From positions 1,860,001 to 1,924,000 of the forward strand of contig NZ_CP081495.1 in assembly GCF_025919725.1 (NCBI RefSeq): a stretch of DNA of 64,000 bases, written 5' to 3'. Within the stretch, counting starts at the first letter, position 1. Every line of letters begins with the position of its first letter. Shown one piece after another: positions 26,709 through 36,045 of the stretch. This stretch comes from Flavobacterium agricola. GTDB lineage: Bacteria; Bacteroidota; Bacteroidia; Flavobacteriales; Flavobacteriaceae. The translations under genes and the position numbers were made by a program. Under the pieces are notes generated by a model. That model was not told the origin of the DNA. It saw only the letters and a list, made by a program, of their open reading frames with translations, and made no database searches.

Positions 26709-27590
26709 ATGAAATTTGCTATTTACGGCCAAGCTTATAAATCAGTAACGGCAAACATAATTAACCGCTTGTTGGTTGAGTTTCGCAAAATTGGCGCTAT
26801 TGCTATTTTTGAAGCCGACTATTACAACATTTTGTTAGAAAACCATATTATTGAAGATAGCTTTGAAACTTTTAACGATTACAGCAATTTACCCGACGAT
26901 GTGATTTTTTTTATTAGTATTGGTGGCGATGGTACCATGCTACGTGCTGCAAATTTTGTTAAAAGTAAAAACATACCTATTGTAGGAATAAATGCAGGAA
27001 GATTAGGTTTTTTAGCCAACATACAACAAGATGCTATTGAACATTTAATTTCTAAACTGATAAACAACGATTTTCAGATCTCAAAACGTACCTTGTTAAC
27101 GTTGCAAGAAGGTTTTGCTGCGCAGCAATTTAAAATAAACTTTGCCTTAAACGAAATTACGATTTCGAGAAAAAACTCCACATCCATGATTATCATCAAA
27201 ACTTATATTGATGATGAATATTTGGCAACATATTGGGCAGACGGCATTATTATCTCTACCCCAACAGGTTCAACCGGTTATTCGTTAAGTTGTGGTGGTC
27301 CAATTATTACCCCAGATTCAAATTGTTTGGTAATTACCCCAATTGCTCCGCACAACCTAACTACGCGCCCGTTAATTATTAACGACAAAAGCAGAATTAA
27401 AATGCAAATTGAAACGCGTGAACCTGAGTTTTTAGTTTCTGTAGATTCAGAAACACAAGCTTTACAAAACGATACCGAAATAAATATTTGCTTGGCATCG
27501 CACACGGTAAACATGGTTGTTTTTCCGGGCGTTACATTTTTAAAAACCTTACGTAATAAACTTTTATGGGGTGAAGATGTGCGAAATTAA
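26709..27590 (+). CDS. nadK: NAD kinase
   Basis: A 293-residue enzyme that phosphorylates NAD to NADP. The diacylglycerol-kinase-like GGDGT motif is at 72-76 (SIGGDGTMLRAAN). The NE-x-x-I segment (LNEITISR) and the Gly-rich STPTGSTGYSLSCGGP motif that binds NAD are all present. It starts one base after the CBS gene. A possible promoter for porG lies downstream of its stop. Confidence 0.95.
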   Translation: MKFAIYGQAYKSVTANIINRLLVEFRKIGAIAIFEADYYNILLENHIIEDSFETFNDYSNLPDDVIFFISIGGDGTMLRAANFVKSKNIPIVGINAGRLGFLANIQQDAIEHLISKLINNDFQISKRTLLTLQEGFAAQQFKINFALNEITISRKNSTSMIIIKTYIDDEYLATYWADGIIISTPTGSTGYSLSCGGPIITPDSNCLVITPIAPHNLTTRPLIINDKSRIKMQIETREPEFLVSVDSETQALQNDTEINICLASHTVNMVVFPGVTFLKTLRNKLLWGEDVRN

Positions 27591-27647
27591 ATTGGCACTC
27601 AAATCAAAATCAATCAATTAAAAATTATAATAAGATTTGAATATTAT

Positions 27648-27655
27648 TATATTTG
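27648..27655 (+). promoter_or_regulatory. Probable -7 box upstream of porG
   Basis: TATATTTG ends 18 bases before the porG ATG at 27674. No well-spaced TTG was seen for the -33 element. Confidence 0.4.
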
Positions 27656-27673
27656 CAAATTATTCTAAACCAA

Positions 27674-28357
27674 ATGAAAAAACTATTTGTATTATTTATA
27701 CTGCTTACCTTTAGCAACCTACACGCTCAGATTAATGAAATTGGCGTCTTTGCTGGTGGTACAAGCTTTATAGGTGATGTAGGAAAAATGAATTATGTAG
27801 GTTTAGACGAACCCGCTGTTGGTTTACTTTACCGCTGGAATCGCAGTACCAGACATGCTTGGCGCGCTTCGTTAACGCACGCTAAAATTGCAGATTTTGA
27901 TAGTAAAAGTAATATGCCAAGCCGCTTAAAACGCGGATATTCGTTTCATAATACGGTTACAGAATTAGCAGCAGGTTTAGAATTTAATTTTTTTGATTAC
28001 GATTTACATAGCTTAAACAATCAGTTTACGCCTTATGTTTTTGTTGGTTTAGCTGGTTTTTCTTATCATGAATTGGCTATTTATTACGGTCAGAACTACC
28101 GATTAGAAAAAAACAAATTTAGCATGGCAATCCCAATGGCAGTTGGAGTGAAATCTAAATTTACGCGCAATTTTACAGTTGGTGCAGAAATTGGATTTAG
28201 ATATACCTTTACCGATAATTTAGACGGTAGCCATCCTAGCAACGAAAAATACCAAAGCTTGCGTTTTGGTAATTTAAATAGTAATGATTGGTATGTATTT
28301 ACTGGTATTACGTTAACATATACCTTTGGCCAGAACCCTTGTTTCTGCCCTTTTTAA
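27674..28357 (+). CDS. porG: Type IX secretion system outer membrane protein PorG-like (DUF6089)
   Basis: A 227-residue outer membrane beta-barrel with a signal peptide (MKKLFVLFILLTFSNLHAQ), amphipathic strands and an N-terminal NEIGVFAGGTSFIGDVG segment characteristic of DUF6089/PorG. PorG is a T9SS component that interacts with the PorK/PorN ring. I chose the ATG at 27674 because the upstream in-frame codons overlap the promoter box. The position between nadK and uppS-bamA is the usual one in Flavobacteriia. Confidence 0.82.
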   Translation: MKKLFVLFILLTFSNLHAQINEIGVFAGGTSFIGDVGKMNYVGLDEPAVGLLYRWNRSTRHAWRASLTHAKIADFDSKSNMPSRLKRGYSFHNTVTELAAGLEFNFFDYDLHSLNNQFTPYVFVGLAGFSYHELAIYYGQNYRLEKNKFSMAIPMAVGVKSKFTRNFTVGAEIGFRYTFTDNLDGSHPSNEKYQSLRFGNLNSNDWYVFTGITLTYTFGQNPCFCPF

Positions 28358-28362
28358 ATAGA

Positions 28363-29103
28363 ATGAATACAATACAAGATATAGATAAAAATAACGTTCC
28401 GGCACACATTGCTGTGATTATGGACGGAAATGGGCGTTGGGCAAAAAAACAAGGCATGATGCGTGTTTTTGGGCATGAAAATGGAGTTACTTCCGTAAAA
28501 TCTACCATTGAAGCTGCAGCAAAAATCGGGGTTAAATATTTAACCTTGTATGCTTTTTCTACTGAAAACTGGAACAGACCAAAATTTGAAGTTGATACCT
28601 TAATGAGTTTACTTTTTAAATCTTTAAAAAAAGAATTAAAAACTTTAAACGATAACAACATTAAATTAAACGTAATCGGCTCTATTGACAACCTACCAAA
28701 TAACGTAAAAAAAGAACTTGAATTTGTAATTGAACAAACCAAAAACAACACGCATATGACTGTAACCTTGGCATTAAGCTACGGTTCTCGAAATGAAATT
28801 GTTGAAATGGTAAAAAAAATTAGTTCAAGTGTTAAAAATAATATAATTTTAGAAACTGATATTGACGAATCAATTATAAATAAGCATCTTTATACATCAG
28901 ATTTACCTGACGTAGATTTGTTAATTAGAACCAGCGGCGAATGCCGTATTAGTAATTTTATGCTGTGGCAAATTGCTTATGCAGAACTTTACTTTACAGA
29001 AGTGCTATGGCCTGATTTTACAGAAACGCATTTTTATAACGCTATTTTAAGTTATCAGAACAGAGAGCGTAGATTCGGAAAAACAAGTGAACAAATTAAA
29101 TAA
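28363..29103 (+). CDS. uppS: Isoprenyl transferase (undecaprenyl diphosphate synthase)
   Basis: A 246-residue cis-prenyltransferase that makes the C55 carrier lipid for peptidoglycan and surface polysaccharide. The catalytic Asp21 lies in HIAVIMDGNGRWA. FSTENWNRP and a C-terminal RTSGECRISNFMLWQ segment, with the Mg/diphosphate-binding residues, are present. The ATG at 28363, five bases after the porG stop, gives the normal N-terminus; an ATG at 28288 in frame would overlap porG. bamA follows after six bases. Confidence 0.95.
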   Translation: MNTIQDIDKNNVPAHIAVIMDGNGRWAKKQGMMRVFGHENGVTSVKSTIEAAAKIGVKYLTLYAFSTENWNRPKFEVDTLMSLLFKSLKKELKTLNDNNIKLNVIGSIDNLPNNVKKELEFVIEQTKNNTHMTVTLALSYGSRNEIVEMVKKISSSVKNNIILETDIDESIINKHLYTSDLPDVDLLIRTSGECRISNFMLWQIAYAELYFTEVLWPDFTETHFYNAILSYQNRERRFGKTSEQIK

Positions 29104-29109
29104 CCAAGA

Positions 29110-31780
29110 ATGTTTCAAAAAGCTATAAAGCAGTTCATAATAACATCAATTCTGTTAGGTACTGTACAATCGGCAACAGCTCAAGATCAGAATGAGTACG
29201 TTGCAGGACAAAAATACATATTGGCCGATATTGATGTTACGGGTAAATTAAACTTTAATAAAGAAACAGTAGTTACATTTACTGGTTTACATAAAGGACA
29301 GCAAATTACCGTTCCAGGAGAAGAAATTAGTAGTGCAATTAAAAAACTTTGGAAACTTGGTCTTTTTAGTGATGTTAATTTCTATATAACTAAAGTACAA
29401 AACGACAGCATTTATCTTGAATTAGATATTAACGAATTACCTAAATTAAACGAGGTGAAATTTGTTGGTATTAAAAAAGGAAAAGCAGCTACGTTAACCA
29501 AAGATACAGATCTTAAAAAAGGAAAAGTTGTTAACGAAAACTTGCTAACAACATCTAAAAACTACATTACCAACAAATATAAAAACGACGGTTTTTTTAA
29601 TACCAAAGTTAATATTTCTACGCATCCAGATACCACAGAAAACTCGGTTAACATGACCGTATTAGTTGACCGTGGTAAAAAAGTAAAAATATCTGACATT
29701 GTTTTTACGGGTAATGAAAACTTAAAAAACGGAAAGCTTAAAGGTGCTATGAAAAACACCAAAAAGAAATCGCCGTTAAACCCAATGCGTATCTTCAAAT
29801 CTTCTAAATATGTTCCTGAAAAATATAAAGAAGATTTAGTTGCTATTATTGATACTTACAAAGAAAACGGTTATCGTGACGCTCGTATTACTGAAGAAAA
29901 CGTAACCTACAATCCAGAGAAAAAACACTGTAAAAGTTGATATTGCCTTAGAAGAAGGTAGAAGATATTACTTTGGAGATATTCGTTTTGTTGGAAACAC
30001 TGTTTATACAGAAGATCAGTTAAAACGTGTTTTAAGTATTGAAAAAGGAGATACATACAACGGTAAATTATTACAAGAACGTATTTTAAATAAGAAAAAC
30101 CCAGATGCAAATGATATTACCAATTTATATCAAAACAACGGGTACTTATTTTCTAACGTAAATGCTGTTGAAACAAGAACGCATAACGATACCATAGATT
30201 TTGACATTCGTATTATAGAAGGTCCATTAGCTTACATTAATTCGGTTAATGTAATTGGTAACGACAAAACCAATGACCACGTAATTTACCGTGAATTACG
30301 TACGCGTCCTGGAGATAAATGGAGTAAAGAAAATGTAATTAGAACCATTCGTGAATTGGGGCAATTAGGATTCTTTGATCCAGAAGCTTTACAGCCAGAT
30401 ATTAAACCAAACCAAGCTGATGGAACGGTTGATATTGAATACAAAGTTGTAGAAAAAGGTGCCAGCCAAGTAGAATTACAAGGGGGTTATGGAGGAGGAA
30501 GTTTTATTGGTACTTTAGGGTTATCATTTAACAACTTCTCGGTTAGAAACATGTTCAACAAAAAAGCGTACAAACCATTACCAATGGGTGACGGACAGCG
30601 TATGGCATTACGTGCTCAGTTTTCTAAATACTACCAAACCTACAGCTTGTCATTTACAGAACCTTGGTTAGGGGGTAAAAAACCTTTAGCATTTAGTGCA
30701 TCGATTTCTCACTCTAAACAATTTTTGTATAATTGGTATACATATGATGTAGATAAATCACAAAGCTTTAACATTACATCGATTTCGTTTGGTTTAGCAA
30801 AAAGATTATCTGTTCCAGACGATTACTTTGTATTATCACAAGCTGTTTCATATCAGTATTTTGACTTAAATAATTACAATACGGGCTTATTTACTTTTGG
30901 TGACGGACAAGCAAATAACTTATCTTATACCATTAGTTTATCTCGTAACAGTAAAGGTTTCAACCCAATTTTCCCAACGTACGGTTCAGAATTCACCGTT
31001 TCGGGTAAATTTACACCACCCTATTCTTTGTTTGAAAAAACAAACTATAAAACATTAGGTGATGAAGAAAAATACAAACGCCGCACAGTAGCAAATACAA
31101 CAACACCAAATGGTAGTTATGTACCAGCTGGCACGTATTTAGATGCAAGCGGAAACCCAGTTGAAGGCAATGATTACAGATTAGCAGCAGTTGATCAAGG
31201 TAAAATTGACCAAAAACGTTTTAAAATGTTAGAATACTACAAGCTTAAATTTAAAGGCGATTGGTATACATCATTAACAAAAATTGGCGATCAACCGTTA
31301 GTTTTACGTTCGTTAGCTGAATTCGGGTTTTTAGGTGCTTACAACAGTGCACGTGGAATTGTTCCTTTTGAGCGTTTTTATTTAGGTGGAGATGGATTAG
31401 CTAACTTTACGATGGACGGACGTGAAATTGTTCAGTTACGTGGGTACGAAAACTACGCCTTAACACCAGTAAATCAAAACGGAGAACAAATTGGAGGTAC
31501 TATATACAATAAATTCACGTTAGAATTACGTTATCCAATTACCTTAAAACAATCTGCATCTATTTATGCCTTAGCATTTGCAGAAGCTGGTACATCATAC
31601 GCAAGTTTTAAAGACTACAATCCGTTTAACTTAAAACGTTCAACAGGTTTAGGATTACGCGTATTTATGCCAATGTTTGGATTATTAGGAATTGATTTTG
31701 CTTACGGGTTTGATGAAGCGCCGGGTAGAACACAACCTAGTGGATGGCAAACGCACTTTATTATTGGACAACAATTCTAA
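29110..31780 (+). CDS. bamA: Outer membrane protein assembly factor BamA (single frameshift)
   Basis: The central subunit of the BAM complex, which folds beta-barrels into the outer membrane. It has a signal peptide (FIITSILLGTVQSATAQ), several POTRA repeats (IDVTGKLNFNKETVVTF, VKFVGIKKGKAATLTKD, IRFVGNTVYTEDQLKRVL, VNVIGNDKTNDHVIYRELR) and a C-terminal barrel ending GWQTHFIIGQQF. The frame shifts after YNPEKK: one extra base near 29926, in AAAAAACACTG, causes a stop at 29940. Deleting it continues with TVKVDIALEEGRRYYFGDI and gives 889 residues. As BamA is essential, this is best explained as a sequence error. Confidence 0.93.
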
Positions 31781-31821
31781 AGTTTGGCACGATACTTGAA
31801 TTCTTAATAACGAAACAAACC

Positions 31822-32931
31822 ATGAAGAAACTTTTTTTACTGGCATGTATAATGAGCTTCTCATTAGCTCAAGCACAAATTGCTACCAAAGTAGGATATA
31901 TAGATATGGACTATATATTAGAAAAACTACCAAAATATGGTGAAGCAAAAAGTAAGTTAGAAGAAAAAGCCAATGGTTGGAAACAAGAAGTTGAGCTTAA
32001 AAAAACCGAACTAGAAAAACTTAAAAAAAGTTTAGAAATAGAACGCATCATTTTAACTAAAGAATTAATTGATGAACGTGAAGAAGAAATTTTAAATTTT
32101 GAAAAAGAATTATTAGAATTTCAAGATAAAAGATTCGGACCAAGAGGCGATTTAGTTATTCAGAAAACAACAATCATTAAACCAATCCAAGATCAGATTT
32201 TTAATATTGTTCAAGACATTTCTGAAAAAAGAAAATACGATCTAATCTTTGACAAATCATCCGATTTATCAATTATTTTCGCATCGGGCCGTTTTGATAT
32301 AAGTGATATGGTTTTACGCGAGCTGTTAAGAGCCGAGAAAAAAGAAACCTTAACCCAAAAGCAACTTAAAGAGCAGGAAGCACAAGATAAGTTAATTGAT
32401 GATCGTCGTGAAGATCCAAGAATTGGTGAGCGCGAAAAGGCACAAGAAGAACGTCAGCAACAAATTTTAAATACGCGTGAAGAAAGACAACGCGTTTTAG
32501 AAGAAAGAAAGGCAGAAGCAATTAAAAAACGTCAAGAACTTCAGCAAGCAAAACAACAAGCTATTGAAGAAAGAAAAGCTGAAGCTGAAAGACGCAAAAC
32601 AGAATTGCAAGCTAGAAAACAAGGTGCCACCGAAACTAAAGAAGCAGTAACCGAAACAAAAGCTGTTAAAGCAGAAAATAAACAAGAAAATACGCCAACT
32701 AAAAACAAGGTTGAAACGCAAGCCGAAGCACCGAAAAACAATACGCAAAGTGCAGAGCAAAACAGATTAGACCAAATTGAGGCGCGTAAAAAAGCTTTAG
32801 AAGAACGCCGAGAAGAAGCCAACAGAAAAAAAATAGAACAGCAAGAAGCTAGACAAAAAATAATTGACGACAGAAAAGCAGAAGCCGAAAAAAGACGTCA
32901 GGAAATAGAAAACAGAAAAAATAATAATTAA
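31822..32931 (+). CDS. OmpH/Skp-family periplasmic chaperone with long charged tail
   Basis: A 369-residue exported protein: a signal peptide (LFLLACIMSFSLAQAQ), then the Skp/OmpH domain (VGYIDMDYILEKLPKYGEA, coiled-coil region, IKPIQDQIFNIVQDISEKRKYDLIF). From about residue 180 there is a very long Lys/Glu/Arg/Gln-rich coiled coil with repeated EERKAEAxxRR and EERREEANRKK units. Skp proteins hold unfolded outer membrane proteins for BamA. The tail roughly doubles the usual length. The ATG at 31822 gives a clean signal peptide. It sits between bamA and a normal-length skp. Confidence 0.85.
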   Translation: MKKLFLLACIMSFSLAQAQIATKVGYIDMDYILEKLPKYGEAKSKLEEKANGWKQEVELKKTELEKLKKSLEIERIILTKELIDEREEEILNFEKELLEFQDKRFGPRGDLVIQKTTIIKPIQDQIFNIVQDISEKRKYDLIFDKSSDLSIIFASGRFDISDMVLRELLRAEKKETLTQKQLKEQEAQDKLIDDRREDPRIGEREKAQEERQQQILNTREERQRVLEERKAEAIKKRQELQQAKQQAIEERKAEAERRKTELQARKQGATETKEAVTETKAVKAENKQENTPTKNKVETQAEAPKNNTQSAEQNRLDQIEARKKALEERREEANRKKIEQQEARQKIIDDRKAEAEKRRQEIENRKNNN

Positions 32932-32953
32932 GAATTTAAATAACTATAATACA

Positions 32954-33466
32954 ATGAAAACAATTAAAACCTTATTTATTGCAGCTGTAATGTTTTTAGG
33001 TGCAAACCAAGCGATGCAAGCTCAGTCTAAAATTGCTCATATTAACGTTCAGGAATTGGTTACTAACCTACCTGATATGAAAAATGCTGAGGCACAAATT
33101 AGAAAAATTGCTGAAAACTATGATAAAGAGTACACCACTATGGCTACTGAATATCAAACAAAAATGGGCAAATACGAATCTGAAGCAAAAAATGTAACAG
33201 ATGCAGTTAACGAATCTCGTATGAGAGAAATGGAAGAAATGGGTCAACGTATCCAAGCTTTCCAAGCTGATGCTCAAAAACAATTACAACAAAAACAACA
33301 AGATTTATTAAAACCAGTTTTAGAAAAAGCACAAGCTGCAATTGCTAAAGTTGGTAAAGCAAAAGGATTTCAATACGTTTTAGATTCTTCAATCGGAGCT
33401 GGAGTTCTTTATGCTGACGGAAACGACATCTTAGCTGATGTTAAAAAAGAATTAGGCGTAAAATAA
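32954..33466 (+). CDS. OmpH/Skp-family periplasmic chaperone
   Basis: A 170-residue standard-size Skp homologue with a signal peptide (TLFIAAVMFLGANQAMQAQ), the start of the trimerisation domain (KIAHINVQELVTNLPDM), two long helices forming the tentacles, and the closing KVGKAKGFQYVLDSS segment. It lies 22 bases after the long Skp gene and forms the end of the uppS-bamA-skp-skp unit; a terminator follows. Confidence 0.92.
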   Translation: MKTIKTLFIAAVMFLGANQAMQAQSKIAHINVQELVTNLPDMKNAEAQIRKIAENYDKEYTTMATEYQTKMGKYESEAKNVTDAVNESRMREMEEMGQRIQAFQADAQKQLQQKQQDLLKPVLEKAQAAIAKVGKAKGFQYVLDSSIGAGVLYADGNDILADVKKELGVK

Positions 33467-33487
33467 TTTTTTATACAAAAACAAATT

Positions 33488-33519
33488 AAGCTACTTTATT
33501 AATAAAGTAGCTTTTTTTA
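33488..33519 (+). terminator. Terminator after skp
   Basis: A 26-base perfect palindrome (AAGCTACTTTATT followed by its complement) and a run of seven T. It overlaps the probable murI promoter. Confidence 0.88.
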
Positions 33520-33525
33520 TATTTG
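33518..33525 (+). promoter_or_regulatory. Possible murI -7 box very close to the start codon
   Basis: TATATTTG ends only five bases before the murI ATG at 33531, so transcription could begin at or next to the start codon. No clear -33 TTG was found at the expected distance. Confidence 0.35.
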
Positions 33526-33530
33526 TAATA

Positions 33531-34310
33531 ATGAGTACAGAAAACACAATTGGTATTTTTGATTCGGGCATTGGTGGCACTTCAATATGGAAAGAAATTA
33601 ATCATTTACTTCCGTATGAAAATACTATTTATTTAGCCGATACAAAAAATGCTCCTTACGGAACAAAATCAAAAGATGAAATAATAGCATACAGCATTAA
33701 AAACACAGAGTTTTTATTGAATAAAAATGCAAAACTAGTTGTAGTTGCTTGCAACACGGCAACCTTAAATGCTGTAGCTGTTTTACGCGAAAAATTTGAT
33801 GTGCCGTTTATTGGTTTAGAACCTGCAATAAAACCGGCAGCTTTACAATCGCAAACCAAAAACATTGGTGTTTTAGCCACGCAAGCTTCTATACAAAGTG
33901 AAAACTTTAAAAATGCAGTTCTAAACTTTCCAGATGTAAATATTATACCACAGATTGGTTACAACTTGGTTCAGTTAATAGAACAAGGACATATTGATAG
34001 CCCAGAAATGGATCAGCTATTACAACAATACGTGCAACCAATGGTTGAAAAAAACATTGATTATTTAGTTTTAGGTTGTACCCATTATCCGTATTTGTTT
34101 GATAAAATAAAAGCGATTGTACCTCCAACAGTACAAATTATAGATTCTGGCGAAGCAGTTGCCAAACAAACCAAACACATTTTAGAAAGTAATAAAGCCT
34201 TAAACCTTTCTAATAAAATGGGACAAAACTTGTTTTACACCAACGGCAATGCTACAGTATTAAAAAGTATTTTAGGCTTTACTACTAATGTATTTGAATC
34301 TGATTTTTAG
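33531..34310 (+). CDS. murI: Glutamate racemase
   Basis: A 259-residue enzyme that makes D-glutamate for peptidoglycan. The two catalytic Cys are Cys74 (VVACNTATLN) and Cys183 (LVLGCTHYPYL), with His185 next to the second. The acidic residue Asp11 lies in GIFDSGIGG. It closes the envelope cluster and is convergent with the gamma-carbonic anhydrase gene, whose stop lies one base away. Confidence 0.95.
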   Translation: MSTENTIGIFDSGIGGTSIWKEINHLLPYENTIYLADTKNAPYGTKSKDEIIAYSIKNTEFLLNKNAKLVVVACNTATLNAVAVLREKFDVPFIGLEPAIKPAALQSQTKNIGVLATQASIQSENFKNAVLNFPDVNIIPQIGYNLVQLIEQGHIDSPEMDQLLQQYVQPMVEKNIDYLVLGCTHYPYLFDKIKAIVPPTVQIIDSGEAVAKQTKHILESNKALNLSNKMGQNLFYTNGNATVLKSILGFTTNVFESDF

Positions 34311-34311
34311 G

Positions 34312-34827
34312 TTATTCTTTTAACCAGCTAGAATACATTACATAATTTTCTGAAATCCGAGCTATTTCACCAGCAAAAGCAGATTTATCAATATCTTTTA
34401 CTTTTTTAGCTGGAATACCAGCATAAATACTACCAGGTTCTACCACCGTATTTTGTGTAACAATAGCTCCTGCAGCAATAATAGAATTGCTATGTATTTC
34501 ACAATTATCCATTACAATAGCTCCCATGCCAATTAAAACGTTATCGTGCACTTTACAACCGTGTACAATAGCTTTATGCCCAATAGAAACGTTATTACCA
34601 ATTTCTGTAGGATGCTTTAAATAAGTGCAATGAATAATTGCTCCGTCTTGAATATTTACTTTATTTCCTATCTTAATATAATGTACGTCACCACGCACTA
34701 CAGCGTTAAACCAAACGCTACAATTGTCACCAAAAGTTACATCACCAATAATAGTTGCATTTTCAGCTACATAACAATCTTCAGGAATTACAGGGCTTTT
34801 GCCACGAACTTCTTTAATTAAAGCCAT
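34312..34827 (-). CDS. Gamma carbonic anhydrase family protein
   Basis: A 171-residue left-handed beta-helix protein with hexapeptide repeats (AENATIIGDVTFGDN, IGNNVSIGHKAIVHG, DNVLIGMGAIVMDN). The three zinc/iron ligands of the Cam family appear as His66, His84 and His89. This YrdA/PaaY-like subgroup lacks the acidic loop of methanogen Cam, and its activity is often uncertain. It is a single gene, convergent with murI. Confidence 0.88.
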   Translation of the reverse strand: MALIKEVRGKSPVIPEDCYVAENATIIGDVTFGDNCSVWFNAVVRGDVHYIKIGNKVNIQDGAIIHCTYLKHPTEIGNNVSIGHKAIVHGCKVHDNVLIGMGAIVMDNCEIHSNSIIAAGAIVTQNTVVEPGSIYAGIPAKKVKDIDKSAFAGEIARISENYVMYSSWLKE

Positions 34828-34858
34828 ATTTATTTTTTTAAATAAAGATACCTAATTT

Positions 34859-35866
34859 TTAATTTACCCCTGGACAATTACATAAAAAACGTTGGCGTTT
34901 ACATAAAAAATCAAAACCAATGGTTAGTTGATGAAAACCCGAAGTATCAAAAGCAACATCGCCCATAACATAAGAATAGCTATAACTAATCATAAATTTA
35001 CCCATATTTACACCAACAAAAGGCGTAATATATTGTAACTTTTGTTCTGCTAATTTACCTGCAGTTAAATATTCGGTTGCATCAAAGCCGTTTCTATAAG
35101 ATATCCCACCCCAAAGCGTACCGTTTTGTAACGGTTTATAAAGTTTTAAATTTAAATCAAGAGTTTTGCCCTTGGTATGTTCTGTATATTGAAACAAAAC
35201 CGAAGGTTCGTACCATAATTTTTCACGATCGCCAAACGTATAACCTAAAGCGCCAATAAATTTGCGCATATTAAAGCTTTCATAATCACTATATATTTTA
35301 CGTTTGGTACCTAAAGCATTTTTAACCACAGCGTGCGAATAAAAATCGCCGTAGAAATAAGAAAAACCAAAATCAACATTAAAATCATTTCCTTTAACTA
35401 ACATGCTTTGTGAAACGTTTGGATCATGAATAGCTTCAGACGTAAAACGGGTTTGATCTAAGGTTGTCTGATCAAATCCGGCAGAAAGCCCGAAAGAAAA
35501 CTGATTTAAATCTTCATTACCGTAATTAAATATTAAATGATGCGCAAAGGTAGCTTTGGCTCCGCGTTGGCTATGAAAACCATTTTGGTCATTGTACATA
35601 ACCAAACCAATTCCGGAATTTGAATCTTCAGCCATTTTAGAATTAAAAGACAATGTTTGCAATTGCGGCGCATTAGGTTGCCCAAACCATTGCTGACGTG
35701 CCGTTATGCGTAGCTTAGCACAATTTGCAGCGCCGGCCATTGAAGGAAATAACAAATAATAATTATCTGACAAATAATCTGAGTAAACCGAAATGCCTTC
35801 TTGTGCAGGTGAAACCGCAAAAAATAACAAAAAAAGCCCTATTAAAAATCGTTTTACTGCAACCAT
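34859..35866 (-). CDS. PorP/SprF-family type IX secretion outer membrane protein
   Basis: A 335-residue beta-barrel with a signal peptide (FLIGLFLLFFAVSPAQ), followed by the DYLSDNYYLLFPSMAGAANC segment and the RQQWFGQPNAPQ motif typical of PorP/SprF (usually RxQW.G..gaP.t). Members are needed for secretion or surface attachment of particular T9SS substrates and usually lie next to a large adhesin and an OmpA protein. Here it stands alone, upstream of the gamma-carbonic anhydrase gene in the same orientation (31-base gap). Confidence 0.85.
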   Translation of the reverse strand: MVAVKRFLIGLFLLFFAVSPAQEGISVYSDYLSDNYYLLFPSMAGAANCAKLRITARQQWFGQPNAPQLQTLSFNSKMAEDSNSGIGLVMYNDQNGFHSQRGAKATFAHHLIFNYGNEDLNQFSFGLSAGFDQTTLDQTRFTSEAIHDPNVSQSMLVKGNDFNVDFGFSYFYGDFYSHAVVKNALGTKRKIYSDYESFNMRKFIGALGYTFGDREKLWYEPSVLFQYTEHTKGKTLDLNLKLYKPLQNGTLWGGISYRNGFDATEYLTAGKLAEQKLQYITPFVGVNMGKFMISYSYSYVMGDVAFDTSGFHQLTIGFDFLCKRQRFLCNCPGVN

Positions 35867-36016
35867 ATATTAAAATCTATGCTAATAAAACGCAGAAAAA
35901 GACTATTAATTTTATTTATTAAAAAATAATTTGTAAGATTTTATTTTATAAAACGTTGAGTTCAATAAAAAAATCAATTAAAAAAAAATATAACATCTTT
36001 TAACGATTGTATTTCT

Positions 36017-36024
36017 TAATTTTG
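36017..36024 (+). promoter_or_regulatory. Probable -7 box of the NifU-like gene
   Basis: TAATTTTG matches TAnnTTTG and lies 21 bases before the ATG at 36046. The 179-base gap before this gene shows no other feature. Confidence 0.4.
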
Positions 36025-36045
36025 TATAAAACTTAATTGATAGCT

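Noticed and set aside
32497..32822. Two minus-strand ORFs rich in Phe, Cys and Ser opposite the long Skp gene
   Set aside because: Composition is the direct reverse of Lys/Glu-rich codons; no signal or motif.
35867..36016. The A/T-rich gap between porP/sprF and the NifU-like gene as an ncRNA or riboswitch
   Set aside because: No stable stems or known riboswitch cores were seen; it looks like ordinary divergent promoter DNA.
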